Of a stretch of DNA of 64,000 bases, positions 53,433 to 62,567 are shown one piece after another. Within the stretch, counting starts at the first letter, position 1, and each line of letters begins with the position of its first letter. The stretch covers positions 82,307 through 146,306 of the forward strand of contig NZ_BNDS01000006.1 of NCBI RefSeq assembly GCF_014656545.1, given 5' to 3'. Source of the DNA: Neobacillus kokaensis (lineage in GTDB: Bacteria > Bacillota > Bacilli > Bacillales > Cytobacillaceae). The notes under the pieces were generated by a model. That model worked only from the letters and a program-made list of their open reading frames with translations. It had not been told where the DNA came from and made no database searches. Both the position numbers and the translations under genes were made by a program.

Positions 53433-54014
53433 ATGGCAGTAAGTTTATCAAAAGGACAAAAGGTTGATTTAACTAAAACAAATCCTGGATTAACAAAAGT
53501 AGTTGTCGGCTTAGGCTGGGACACAAATAAATATGACGGCGGTAACGATTTCGACTTAGATTCATCTGTTTTCTTGCTGGGTGAAAATGGTAAAGTAACA
53601 ACCGAAACAGATTTTGTTTTCTACAACAATCCACAAGGTGGAAACGGCTCGGTGGTACATACTGGTGATAACCGTACAGGTGCTGGGGATGGTGATGATG
53701 AGCAAGTCAACATTAATCTAAGCACAGTTCCTGCTCACATCCAGCGTATTGCGTTTACAATTACGATTCATGATGCAGCCAGCAGGAATCAAAATTTTGG
53801 ACAGGTTTCAAACTCTTATGCTCGTATTTTCAATGAGGAAACAGGGGAAGAATTGATTCGTTATGATTTAGGAGAAGATTTCTCAATTGAAACAGCTATT
53901 GTTGTTGGAGAATTGTATCGTCATAACGGAGAGTGGAAATTCAGTGCAATTGGCAGCGGCTATCAAGGCGGCTTAGCAGCACTTGCAACTGATTTTGGCT
54001 TACAGGTTGGTTAA
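53433..54014 (+). CDS. TerD-family protein 1
   Basis: 193-aa calcium-binding TerD-type stress protein. Starts [20 protein letters not shown]; acidic calcium loops [16 protein letters not shown] and [16 protein letters not shown]; later [13 protein letters not shown] and [23 protein letters not shown] is 8 nt before the ATG. Very like copy 3 at 63216 and less like copy 2. A terminator lies straight after it, so later genes need read-through. Confidence 0.93.
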   Translation: MAVSLSKGQKVDLTKTNPGLTKVVVGLGWDTNKYDGGNDFDLDSSVFLLGENGKVTTETDFVFYNNPQGGNGSVVHTGDNRTGAGDGDDEQVNINLSTVPAHIQRIAFTITIHDAASRNQNFGQVSNSYARIFNEETGEELIRYDLGEDFSIETAIVVGELYRHNGEWKFSAIGSGYQGGLAALATDFGLQVG

Positions 54015-54030
54015 TCATTAATGAAGTAGA

Positions 54031-54057
54031 GGACCCGGCTGTATGCTGGGTCTTTTT
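54031..54057 (+). terminator. Internal terminator between terD and terC
   Basis: GGACCCGGC (54031-54039) / GCTGGGTC (54045-54052), then TTTTTG. It separates terD from terC in an otherwise continuous operon. Confidence 0.75.
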
Positions 54058-54096
54058 GACAAAATTATTCAGTCTATCTTAGGGGGAACACAATTA

Positions 54097-54861
54097 ATGT
54101 CCGTTTTACAAGGTATTATTGATACGTATGCTCAATTTTTTGATTGGCATATGTGGGCCGAGGTTTTAACCGATCCGGTTGCATGGGGACTCATTGGTAC
54201 ATTAATTATTTTAGAAGGACTTCTTTCTGCGGATAATGCGCTAGTTTTAGCTGTTATGGTAAAACACCTGCCGCCAGATAAACGTAAAAAGGCACTTTTC
54301 TATGGTCTATTAGGCGCTTATGCTTTCCGTTTTATTGCCATTGGAATCGGTGTATACTTAATTAAACTTTGGTGGGTAAAAGTATTAGGTGCTGCATACC
54401 TTGCCTGGTTAGCAATCAAATATTTTATTGATAAATATAAAGGTGGTAGCAGCGAAGAGGAAGAGTCTGAAGGAATTAACAAAAACAGTTTGTTGATTCG
54501 GCTTTTTGGAACGTTTTGGGGGACAGTTGCTTCCGTTGAATTAATGGATATTGCTTTCTCTGTTGACAGCGTACTGGCTGCGTTTGGAGTAAGTAATGAA
54601 GTCTGGGTACTGCTAATTGGCGGTATGCTTGGTGTATTAATGATGCGGGGAGTAGCTGGTTTGTTCTTAACCTTGATTGACCGCGTGCCAGAGCTTGAAA
54701 CATCGGCATATGTTTTAATCATGATCATTGCTGTAAAAATGCTGCTTAGCGTTTTCCATATTGAAGTCCATCATGTTACATTCTTCTCAATCTTGCTTGT
54801 AACTTTTGGCGCAACTTTCATTGTTCATTTTATGAATAAGAAAAAAGCAGAAGGCAAATAA
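54097..54861 (+). CDS. terC: TerC-family integral membrane protein
   Basis: 254 aa, seven or so helices. Motifs EGLLSADNALVLAVMVKHLP and ELMDIAFSVDSVLAAFGVS carry the conserved Asp residues proposed to bind metal. A longer frame begins in the terminator; ATG 54097 follows GGGGGA. Resembles B. subtilis YceF; TerC relatives export Mn2+ in some bacteria. Confidence 0.92.
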   Translation: MSVLQGIIDTYAQFFDWHMWAEVLTDPVAWGLIGTLIILEGLLSADNALVLAVMVKHLPPDKRKKALFYGLLGAYAFRFIAIGIGVYLIKLWWVKVLGAAYLAWLAIKYFIDKYKGGSSEEEESEGINKNSLLIRLFGTFWGTVASVELMDIAFSVDSVLAAFGVSNEVWVLLIGGMLGVLMMRGVAGLFLTLIDRVPELETSAYVLIMIIAVKMLLSVFHIEVHHVTFFSILLVTFGATFIVHFMNKKKAEGK

Positions 54862-54879
54862 AAAAACATTTATATAAAA

Positions 54880-54914
54880 AAGGGAGCTGACGCGAGTTGT
54901 CTCCCTTATTTTTT
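54880..54914 (+). terminator. Hairpin between terC and the lyase gene
   Basis: AAGGGAG (54880-54886) / CTCCCTT (54901-54907), then ATTTTTTAC. Again in the middle of the operon, so it may be a partial terminator. Confidence 0.65.
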
Positions 54915-54937
54915 ACCTTATATAAGGAGAAACAAAG

Positions 54938-56134
54938 ATGAGGTTTTTCACCTATTTTTATGAGGATGAACTGGATCAATTTTTCTATAAAAAACCACAG
55001 GAATTTAACAAGTATACACGCCGTGAGACCCTTGCCTACGGGCTCGGCGCAACCCTTTATATGCCAGCAACACGCCCTAACATTCATCAGGATATTCTAT
55101 CCAATAAACATGAGGGGTTAACGTCAATGGTCATTGACCTTGAGGATGCAGTTGGTGATCTGCAAGTGGATGCTGCTGAGCAGCAGTTGATTCAGGAACT
55201 TAACAAACTGTACGCGGAGCTTCAAAATGGATTTGTAACGATTGCCGACTTTCCGCTGATGTTTATTCGGATCCGCAGCCTTGAGCAATTCAAGCGGGTA
55301 ACAGAACAGCTTGGAAATGCCACACAGCTGCTGACAGGTGCAGTTCTTCCCAAGTTTAACAGCGGAAATGGTGAAGAATTATTAACTGCTGTTAGCAGCA
55401 TCCATACAGACCAGCATCCCTTCTATGCTATGCCAATACTGGAAACTTCTAAAGTGATCCAAAAAGAAACAAGAATTGAAGAGCTTCTGAACATAAAACA
55501 GATCGTTGACAGTTATAAAAAAAATGTTCTTAATATCCGCATAGGTGCAACTGATTTTTGCGGATTATACGGTATCCGCAGAAGTGCGGACACAACGGTT
55601 TATGATATTGCTGTTTTAAGAGATTGTATTTCTGACATTATTAATGTGTTCCAAAGGCGTGAAAGCGGCTATGTAGTCTCTGGGCCGGTTTGGGAGTACT
55701 TTTCTGCCAAAAACAGGATGCTGAAACCTCAGCTTCGGCAAACACCTTTTCGGGATCGTTATGGTGAGGAAGGATTAAAATGGCGTAAAAAACTAATAGA
55801 TGAAAATAAGGACGGACTGATCCGTGAAATCCTTATGGATATCGCAAATGGGATCACCGGAAAGACCATTATTCATCCATCACATATTAAAGCAGTTCAG
55901 GCTCTAAATGTCGTTTCGTTTGAGGAATATATTGATGCCCATACCATTATTCAAGCGGCTGCTGGTGAGAATGGAGTCATGAAAAGCGAATTTGCAAATA
56001 AAATGAATGAAATTAAACCACATCTTTTTTGGGCAAAGAAAATTATGTTGAAATCACAGCTTTATGGGGTGCTAAATGAACAGTTTACAAACATCGATCT
56101 TATCAAAAAAGAAGTATACATATCACATTTTTGA
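54938..56134 (+). CDS. CitE-like C-C bond lyase of the Ter system (HpcH/HpaI family)
   Basis: 398 aa. TIM-barrel lyase of the Ter-linked C-C bond lyase family: LYMPATRPNIHQDI, SMVIDLEDAVGD, MPILETSKVI, then NIRIGATDFCGLYGIRR with the substrate-binding loop, and ITGKTIIHPSHIK near the end. The ends overlap the next gene by 59 nt. Only linked to Ter clusters as far as I know; reaction unproven. AAGGAG 8 nt before the ATG. Confidence 0.85.
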   Translation: MRFFTYFYEDELDQFFYKKPQEFNKYTRRETLAYGLGATLYMPATRPNIHQDILSNKHEGLTSMVIDLEDAVGDLQVDAAEQQLIQELNKLYAELQNGFVTIADFPLMFIRIRSLEQFKRVTEQLGNATQLLTGAVLPKFNSGNGEELLTAVSSIHTDQHPFYAMPILETSKVIQKETRIEELLNIKQIVDSYKKNVLNIRIGATDFCGLYGIRRSADTTVYDIAVLRDCISDIINVFQRRESGYVVSGPVWEYFSAKNRMLKPQLRQTPFRDRYGEEGLKWRKKLIDENKDGLIREILMDIANGITGKTIIHPSHIKAVQALNVVSFEEYIDAHTIIQAAAGENGVMKSEFANKMNEIKPHLFWAKKIMLKSQLYGVLNEQFTNIDLIKKEVYISHF

Positions 56135-57440
56135 TGCGCTTGACGTGGAAATTGATGTGCTGGAAAATCCGTATGAACTGCCAATCGAAGAGCTGTTTAC
56201 GATGGCAGCGCGAATCAATAAAAAACGCTCTTTTTTATTTGTCAGCAATGTGTTGGGAAAACATATACCAATCAATCCAAATAAAGGGCTATCAACGGCA
56301 GCGCTATTAGCTGCAAGATTCATAGAATCTGTGAAGGACCTCCCTTGCAGCGAAAAAAAACAACTGTTACCATCCTTTCTTCATGGAAGCGCAATGAAAT
56401 CGAGGGAGCCTTTTGTGCCAGCTGAAATTCGTCCTATCATTATTGGCTTTGCGGAAACCGCCACGGCCCTTGGCCACGGCTTTTTTGCCTGTTTCAAAAA
56501 TGCTGATTTTTTCCATACGACTAGAGAGGAAATAGCAGGATTTACATCTGAAATAACCTTTGAGGAGGAACATTCACATGCAACCTCTCATCGCTGCTAT
56601 ATACCGCCGGATTTAATGACAAACGATCGGGAAATTATTCTTGTTGATGATGAAATGACTACTGGGAAAACAGCCTTAAACATAATCAAATCCATTCATA
56701 GTAAATTTCCGCGAAATGAATATACGGTTGTGTCGATATTGGATTGGCGCTCTGAAGAACACCGCAGGCAATTCGATCTAGTAGAAGGGAAATTAGGAGT
56801 TAAAATTAATGTCGTCAGTCTATTAGCAGGTGATGTGCGGATAAAACAGCTGCGGGAGATTACCGAACAAAAGCAGGAGAAATGGGAAAAAGAGTCGCAA
56901 ATTTCATTGGAGATTTGTGATGCTGCCCGATTTTTTACTCCCACTTCTTTTTCTTCTATTACGAGATCTGCTTCATATATTCAAGAAACAGGGCGTTTTG
57001 GTTTAAGCAAGGAAGAAAATTGTAAACTTCATCAAAAAGCCTCCCAGGCCGCTGCCTTTTTGAAAGATAAACGTGAGGGGAACCGTACTCTTTGCTTAGG
57101 AACTGGGGAATTCATGTACCTGCCGATGAAAATTGCGTCAGAAATGGGCGAGAATGTGTTCTATCAATCAACAACAAGAAGCCCGGTCTATATTGAAAAT
57201 GTAAATGGGTATGGGGCGAGATATGGTTTGGATTTTCGTAATCCTGAAGAACCAGAAATAAAGCACTTTGTCTATAATATCCCGCCCGGGTTTTATGATG
57301 AATTGTTTTTATTTTTTGAGCGAGAAGTAGAATTAAAGAATCTAGAACCATTCCTTGAAGAATTGAAAAAGACAAACATTAGCTTGGTCAAACTTGTCTT
57401 CTTTTCAAGAAACAGAGGTGATCAGCATGCAAATAACTAA
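56076..57440 (+). CDS. Phosphoribosyltransferase with TRSP domain
   Basis: 454 aa fusion. The N-terminal PRTase_2-type domain has GFAETATALGHGFF (124-137) and the PRPP loop ILVDDEMTTGKTALN (188-202). The C-terminal TRSP domain has LCLGTGEFMYLPMKIASEMG. GGGGTG lies 4 nt before the ATG. The start codon is within the lyase gene, and the end is within the next gene. It probably links phosphoribose to an unknown base or ring. Confidence 0.85.
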   Translation: MNSLQTSILSKKKYTYHIFDALDVEIDVLENPYELPIEELFTMAARINKKRSFLFVSNVLGKHIPINPNKGLSTAALLAARFIESVKDLPCSEKKQLLPSFLHGSAMKSREPFVPAEIRPIIIGFAETATALGHGFFACFKNADFFHTTREEIAGFTSEITFEEEHSHATSHRCYIPPDLMTNDREIILVDDEMTTGKTALNIIKSIHSKFPRNEYTVVSILDWRSEEHRRQFDLVEGKLGVKINVVSLLAGDVRIKQLREITEQKQEKWEKESQISLEICDAARFFTPTSFSSITRSASYIQETGRFGLSKEENCKLHQKASQAAAFLKDKREGNRTLCLGTGEFMYLPMKIASEMGENVFYQSTTRSPVYIENVNGYGARYGLDFRNPEEPEIKHFVYNIPPGFYDELFLFFEREVELKNLEPFLEELKKTNISLVKLVFFSRNRGDQHANN

Positions 57441-58542
57441 ACCTGTTAAAATAGGTACCTATGCAGAGGATGATGTGGTTTTTCTTTTAAAGGATTTAAG
57501 TGATATAAAGCTTGAAGATTCAACTGCCAACCGTGAGCATAAAATACAATCAGGCGGCCATTACAGTGAGTCTTTGCCGATTGAATATCAGCCTCCGAAG
57601 GAATATGTCGAGCTTTTTTGGAAGACATTACAGGAGTACAAACAAAAAGTGGCCTTATGCATCGGGATAGTGGCGGAACAGATTTTTCAAGCAAAAGGTG
57701 AGAATACAATTCTTGTGTCACTTGCACGCGCAGGGACACCTGTTGGGATTTTAATCAAAAGATATATTGAATTTCGCTACGGTATTTCATTACCGCATTA
57801 CAGCATATCGATTATCCGCGATCGAGGGTTTGATAAAAACGCCATTCATTATATTCGTAAAACTCATCCCAAAGGAAAGATTCAATTTGTTGATGGCTGG
57901 ACCGGAAAAGGGGCTATTTCGATTGAATTAACAAAGGCTTGTAAAGAATTTGAACAAAAATACGGGTTTACGCTTGATGACAGCCTTGCAGTCATTGCTG
58001 ATCCTGGATATTGTACTCGCCTTTTTGGAACGAGAGAGGACTTCTTAATCCCAAGTGCCTGCTTAAACTCAACTGTGTCAGGGCTTGTAAGCCGGACGGT
58101 TTTAAATGAACAATATATAGGTGAAGATGATTTTCATGGCGCCAAATTTTACAATGATTTGATAGCTGAGGACGTCTCTAACCAATTTATTGATGTGATT
58201 GTGAATGAGTTTACCAATATAGCAGATGAAGCTGACCAAATTGCGTTACAAAGGAATCACGAAGAGATAGAGGCACCATTCTTGGGGATGGAAGACGTAA
58301 AGAAAATTCAAGCGGAATTTGCTGTTAAAACAACGAATTATATTAAGCCCGGCGTTGGCGAAACAACGAGGGTGCTGCTTAGAAGAGTTCCATGGAAAAT
58401 TCTTATTCGGGATATATCCAGTCCGTTTGTTCAGCATATTCTTATGCTTGCAGAAGAAAAGGGAGTAGAAGTGGTTGAATATCCGGAGTTAAATTATCTG
58501 TGCTGCGGCATCATCAAGTCGGTTAAGGAGGAGAATAAATGA
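57427..58542 (+). CDS. StiP/PRTase-like protein with C-terminal PELOTA domain
   Basis: 371 aa. N-terminal domain has SLARAGTPVGIL (98-109), IRDRGFD and QFVDGWTGKGAISIEL (153-168), where VDGWTGKG resembles a PRPP loop. Databases name the family either phosphoribosyltransferase or cysteine protease StiP. The last 65 residues are a PELOTA-type RNA-binding domain (VPWKILIRDISSPFVQHILM). AGAGGTGAT precedes ATG 57427; ATG 57394 is less likely. Confidence 0.85.
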   Translation: MQITKPVKIGTYAEDDVVFLLKDLSDIKLEDSTANREHKIQSGGHYSESLPIEYQPPKEYVELFWKTLQEYKQKVALCIGIVAEQIFQAKGENTILVSLARAGTPVGILIKRYIEFRYGISLPHYSISIIRDRGFDKNAIHYIRKTHPKGKIQFVDGWTGKGAISIELTKACKEFEQKYGFTLDDSLAVIADPGYCTRLFGTREDFLIPSACLNSTVSGLVSRTVLNEQYIGEDDFHGAKFYNDLIAEDVSNQFIDVIVNEFTNIADEADQIALQRNHEEIEAPFLGMEDVKKIQAEFAVKTTNYIKPGVGETTRVLLRRVPWKILIRDISSPFVQHILMLAEEKGVEVVEYPELNYLCCGIIKSVKEENK

Positions 58543-59375
58543 TTTTTGCTTCTGACCTTGACCGGACATTAATGTATTCAATTAGAGCGATGGAAGAATT
58601 AGGCTGGGTGGACGAATACTCTATGAAACCGGTTGAATTCAAAGATAACCGCTGGGTTGGCTATATGACGGAAACTGCTTTTACTACCCTTAAACAGCTC
58701 AGTCAGCACGTCTTATTTATTCCAATCACCACTAGAACAACGGCCCAATTTAACCGTTTTGTTATTTTTCAAAAAGAAATTCCTCTTCAATATGCAGTCA
58801 CAACGAATGGGGCCAATATATTATATCGCGGCAAGCTGCTGGAAGAATGGTCGGCACATATTTCAGCTGCGATGAAGCGTGAGTCTTTACCAATGGCTGA
58901 AATGCTTGCACTGTTAGAGCGGGAGGGTTTCATATTTGCGGGTAAGTTGTGGCATGTCGAAAATTTATTTTTCTACTATACGTTAACATCACTTCCGCCT
59001 TCTTTTAACAGAAGTATGCTTGAAGACTTTGCCTCGATGTACGGCTGGAGAGTTTCCTTGCAAGGTAGGAAGCTTTATTTTATTCCGAAGGCCATTAGTA
59101 AAGGAGCGGCTTTAGATTATATTTGCCAGCGTGAAGGGATCAGCGAAATAGCAGGAGCGGGAGATTCGATTCTAGATTGGGATTTTTTGCGGAATTGTCA
59201 GCATCGGTTTGTACCAAAACACGGGGAGCTGGCAAATATGTCGGAAATGAATGCTTTCACCGTAATATATCGGACTGGGATAAATGCAGGAGAAGAAATT
59301 CTTAATCAAATAGTAAATCTCTTACCGCGTGAAAGTCATTTTTTTAAACACAAAGAAATAAAGACCGGAAAATAG
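58539..59375 (+). CDS. HAD family phosphatase of the Ter system
   Basis: 278 aa. HAD motif I MIFASDLDRTL (nucleophile Asp6, Asp8), motif II ITTRTTAQFN, motif III Lys in AISKGAALDYI, motif IV GAGDSILDWDFLR. Cap domain between. Start overlaps the previous stop (ATGA), so the four cassette genes are coupled. Probably removes phosphate from a product of the PRTase steps; that is inference. Its 3' end overlaps a gene on the other strand. Confidence 0.85.
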   Translation: MIFASDLDRTLMYSIRAMEELGWVDEYSMKPVEFKDNRWVGYMTETAFTTLKQLSQHVLFIPITTRTTAQFNRFVIFQKEIPLQYAVTTNGANILYRGKLLEEWSAHISAAMKRESLPMAEMLALLEREGFIFAGKLWHVENLFFYYTLTSLPPSFNRSMLEDFASMYGWRVSLQGRKLYFIPKAISKGAALDYICQREGISEIAGAGDSILDWDFLRNCQHRFVPKHGELANMSEMNAFTVIYRTGINAGEEILNQIVNLLPRESHFFKHKEIKTGK

Positions 59376-59567
59376 ACTATAACTTGCAATAAAAAATAAG
59401 ACAGCCATGCCTAGTGAGTCAATTACAGGTGCGAGCAGTAATGTGAAAATCAGACTGAACAAGAATAAATCAAGAAAAATAAACACATCGGAAGCCATAA
59501 CCTCCATAACATCATCTAATTCTTCGTAAACGAGTTCTGCTTTTGGCCGTTTATATAAAAATCTCAT
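59322..59567 (-). CDS. Small two-helix membrane protein
   Basis: 81 aa: MRFLYKRPKAELVYEELDDVMEVM then two helices (FIFLDLFLFSLIFTLLLAPVI and AVLFFIASYSLFSGLYFFVF) and a Lys/Arg end. AGTAGGTGG before ATG 59567. Converges with the HAD gene and overlaps its last 54 nt, so transcription of one could limit the other. No family recognised; it divides the two Ter gene groups. Confidence 0.6.
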   Translation of the reverse strand: MRFLYKRPKAELVYEELDDVMEVMASDVFIFLDLFLFSLIFTLLLAPVIDSLGMAVLFFIASYSLFSGLYFFVFKKMTFTR

Positions 59568-59651
59568 TCGAGCCACCTACTTTAATGTGAGTATTCATTA
59601 CTATGCAAGGACAAGGTTTAAGGTGAATGAGAAAGAAAAGTGATGGGAGAG

Positions 59652-59677
59652 TGAAACATTTTCACACATCTTTCGTA
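59652..59677 (+). promoter_or_regulatory. ECF (sigma-W type) promoter of yceG-telA-terD-terD
   Basis: TGAAAC (59652-59657), 16 nt, CGTA (59674-59677): same perfect match as the first Ter promoter. Confidence 0.8.
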
Positions 59678-59784
59678 TAAACAAATGAACGATTTTATGA
59701 ACTGTGTTATGATGAAAAGGAATACCTTACATAATTTGCTAAACTTGAACAAAAACTTTCGCTTATCCAGGGAAGGGGTTATGA

Positions 59785-61428
59785 ATGAATCTATCTATAA
59801 ACCAATTAAACATCCAACCTGTAGCCCTTTCGTATGAAAATTGGCTAGGAATGCTAAAAAAGCCGCTTCCGGATAGACCCAATTATTCATTAGAAAATGG
59901 GACGATTCAAATCGGGCAAGTATTAGGGGAATTCCTTGGAGTCCCAATCGACACAGATGAATACTATAATCAGCTTTTCGACTATGTTACAACATCAGAA
60001 ATAGACTTACATTTGCTTAGCGAGGAATCTCTTGACAAGACAATCGATAACGCACATTTTCAAGCAATCCAGAGGGTCATCAATATTCATCAGGAGCAAA
60101 AGCTGTCCATCAACCGCTTTACTGCATTTCTTGACGGGGAGCAGCTCCTGCTTAAATCCAAACTGCCAGTCCTTCATCGCAAATTAAGGGAAGCGATGAT
60201 TGTGACGCTGGAATTGTATTCAGAGCTTGAAAAAGATGGGCTGAAAAATCATGAATTGAGGCGGATTCTAGTTGATGTGGTAAAGTGGTCAATGAATCAT
60301 TTAGCGCCGCGTTTGGAAACCGCTAACCCGGAAAAGGCCATGCCTAAGTTTCTTTGGTATGGGGATGTGAAAAAGAGTCATCAATATTTTTTATTTTATT
60401 TAATTACACTTGGCTGTGACATCGTGATTTTTCACCCTGAGGGAAGAGATATTTTGGACGGGTTGCTTAAGGAACCGGTCTTTATTCACCGTTATCCAAA
60501 CAATTTGCCGCCCGAACCGTTCCCAATTGAAAAGCGGAGCCGGAAAGCAACGGTTGCGTACAGAGCTTCAAGAGAAATTGAGACCATTCTCAATCAGGAA
60601 GGCTCGGGGCTGTACAAACCGTGGCAGTTAAGGGACTATACACCGTCATCACTGACGCTTAAGACGACGTATGATGAGCTATTTATCGTAAGTAAAGAAA
60701 TCGCGATGATACGTCCGGAATTCGAAGTGAGCAACGGCAAGGTGCAGATTCCGTCCGTTTTTGCCAAAATCCACGGTGTCAGCAAGGACCGGAAGGAATA
60801 TTGGGAACGTCTTCATACACTTAGTCAATTAAACTGTAGTATAGTGATTCGCAGATTGCCAATCACGATTCCTAGTCATAGTGATTTTCGCTTTCACTAT
60901 CGGAATGCTCAAGGTCGTGACGGCACACTAAGCCCTGATAAAATCATGCAGGCACATTACTGGCCGTATTCATTCCTGCCGCTGGGCCTGCAAAAAGGGC
61001 TGGCACATGCTGTTAAGAGAATATGTGAAAAACCGGGTTTAAAACCATTGCCAATGGAAAGTCTGGATGAAATAAAACTCTATCTTTTTACACAGGCAAT
61101 GTTTATCCCGAAACAGATCATACAGCTGTTAGAACGCTTTGATTACTCACAAGAGGTTCCAAAATGCATTATTTTTAATAATGAGACAACCGGAATGTTT
61201 TCAAGGTCAGATGCAGCGATGCTTCTTTTACTAAATCAATTTGGGATTGACCTATTGGTGTATAACCCTACCGGTCATAACGATATTGAAAATTATCTTG
61301 ATGAAGGGCTGTTCGACAGCCATTGGCTTGAGGATGTCGTCTTTGATTTGGAGTATAAGGAGCCTTCAAATTCCATTTTTAAAAAGGGACTTTTTCACGG
61401 GTTCTTAAAAAACTTAAGGGGAGATTAG
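59785..61428 (+). CDS. yceG: YceG family protein
   Basis: 547 aa, long soluble protein with no membrane segment. Matches B. subtilis YceG in size and place before yceH; family motifs seen include MPKFLWYGDVKKSHQYFLFYLITLGCD, HPEGRDIL and NNETTGMFSRSDAAMLLLLNQFG. The function is unknown; the CD-I-FHPEG and LL-YNPTGHND segments look like repeated folds of the same domain. AAGGGG 7-9 nt before ATG. Confidence 0.88.
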   Translation: MNLSINQLNIQPVALSYENWLGMLKKPLPDRPNYSLENGTIQIGQVLGEFLGVPIDTDEYYNQLFDYVTTSEIDLHLLSEESLDKTIDNAHFQAIQRVINIHQEQKLSINRFTAFLDGEQLLLKSKLPVLHRKLREAMIVTLELYSELEKDGLKNHELRRILVDVVKWSMNHLAPRLETANPEKAMPKFLWYGDVKKSHQYFLFYLITLGCDIVIFHPEGRDILDGLLKEPVFIHRYPNNLPPEPFPIEKRSRKATVAYRASREIETILNQEGSGLYKPWQLRDYTPSSLTLKTTYDELFIVSKEIAMIRPEFEVSNGKVQIPSVFAKIHGVSKDRKEYWERLHTLSQLNCSIVIRRLPITIPSHSDFRFHYRNAQGRDGTLSPDKIMQAHYWPYSFLPLGLQKGLAHAVKRICEKPGLKPLPMESLDEIKLYLFTQAMFIPKQIIQLLERFDYSQEVPKCIIFNNETTGMFSRSDAAMLLLLNQFGIDLLVYNPTGHNDIENYLDEGLFDSHWLEDVVFDLEYKEPSNSIFKKGLFHGFLKNLRGD

Positions 61429-61431
61429 ACA

Positions 61432-62538
61432 GTGAATCTTACACCGAATCCATCCAGCGGTTTAACACCAGCACCTGTAGATGATTTATTAACAGAAACA
61501 AAAGTATCGGACATCAAGCTTGCCCTCCGCAAGGAACCAGAAGTGCAGAATTTAGCGCGCTCCATTGATGAGCGGGATCAAATTCAAGTATTGGAGTTTG
61601 GTAAAGAACCGGTAGAACAAATCTCTCGCTTTTCTGACCAAATACTAGGCAATATGCGGACGACCAAAGTGGAGGATTCCGGTGAGCTGTTAAAACAGCT
61701 TGGTCGGATTATGGATAAGTTTGATCCAAAGGATTTTCAAAAATCATCCGGCGGCTTTTTCGGGAAGCTGTTTAAAAAAGGTGAAAAAGTTGTTGAAAAG
61801 TTGTTTGGAAAATACCAGACAATGGGATCTGAAATCGATAAAGTATATGTGGAAATTTCTAAGTACCGTCAGGAAATGGTCGATTCCACAACCATGCTGG
61901 ATAACATGTATGAGCAAAACTACCAATATTATTTAACGCTCGAGAAATATATAGTTGCCGGAGAATTAAAAGTAGAAGAGTTAAAAACACATCAGCTTCC
62001 ACAGCTTGAAGCCCGAGTTGCTTCAGGTGATCAGCTAGCTTCAATGCAGCTTGATTCATTGAAAAATGCGATCGAATTGTTAGAACAGCGGGTTTATGAT
62101 TTGGAAATGGCGAAAATGGTTTCCTTGCAAACCGCACCGCAAATCCGGATGCTGCAGCGGGGAAATACAAAGCTGATTGGGAAAATTAATTCAGCATTTG
62201 TGACGACCATTCCGATTTTTAAAAACGGCTTAATTCAGGCAGTGGCAGCGAAAAGGCAAAAGCTTGTCGCTGATTCGATGAGCGAGCTTGACCGCCGCAC
62301 GAATGAAATGCTGCTCCGGAATGCGCAAAACATTTCCCAGCAAAGCACTGATATAGCAAGATTAGCAGGTGCACCAAGCATCAAAATTGAAACAATTGAA
62401 GAATCATGGAATATTATCCTCAAAGGAATGCAGGAAACGAAAGCAATTGAGGATGAAAATAAACGCCTGCGTGAAGAGGGGACAAAGCGTTTAGAGCAGC
62501 TGACGCAAAATTTTAAGCAACTGAAACAGCAATCGTAG
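61432..62538 (+). CDS. yceH: Toxic anion resistance protein TelA (YceH-like)
   Basis: 368 aa, long helical protein with coiled coils (EVEELKTHQLPQLEARVASGDQLAS-like region near 180-215; EDENKRLREEGTKRLEQLTQ at the end). TelA-domain pattern with FDPKDFQKSSGGFFGKLFKK and SVPIFKNGL-like TIPIFKNGLIQAVAAKRQ. GTG start, with AAGGGGAG upstream, 3 nt after yceG. Linked to tellurite, nisin and other envelope-stress resistances. Confidence 0.9.
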   Translation: MNLTPNPSSGLTPAPVDDLLTETKVSDIKLALRKEPEVQNLARSIDERDQIQVLEFGKEPVEQISRFSDQILGNMRTTKVEDSGELLKQLGRIMDKFDPKDFQKSSGGFFGKLFKKGEKVVEKLFGKYQTMGSEIDKVYVEISKYRQEMVDSTTMLDNMYEQNYQYYLTLEKYIVAGELKVEELKTHQLPQLEARVASGDQLASMQLDSLKNAIELLEQRVYDLEMAKMVSLQTAPQIRMLQRGNTKLIGKINSAFVTTIPIFKNGLIQAVAAKRQKLVADSMSELDRRTNEMLLRNAQNISQQSTDIARLAGAPSIKIETIEESWNIILKGMQETKAIEDENKRLREEGTKRLEQLTQNFKQLKQQS

Positions 62539-62567
62539 AATTGTTTAAAAATTAGATGAGGTGATTA

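Noticed and set aside
57427..58542. Taking the StiP gene as a proven cysteine protease
   Set aside because: No protease motif can be confirmed by eye, and the VDGWTGKG loop fits a phosphoribosyltransferase-like fold; both names are left open.
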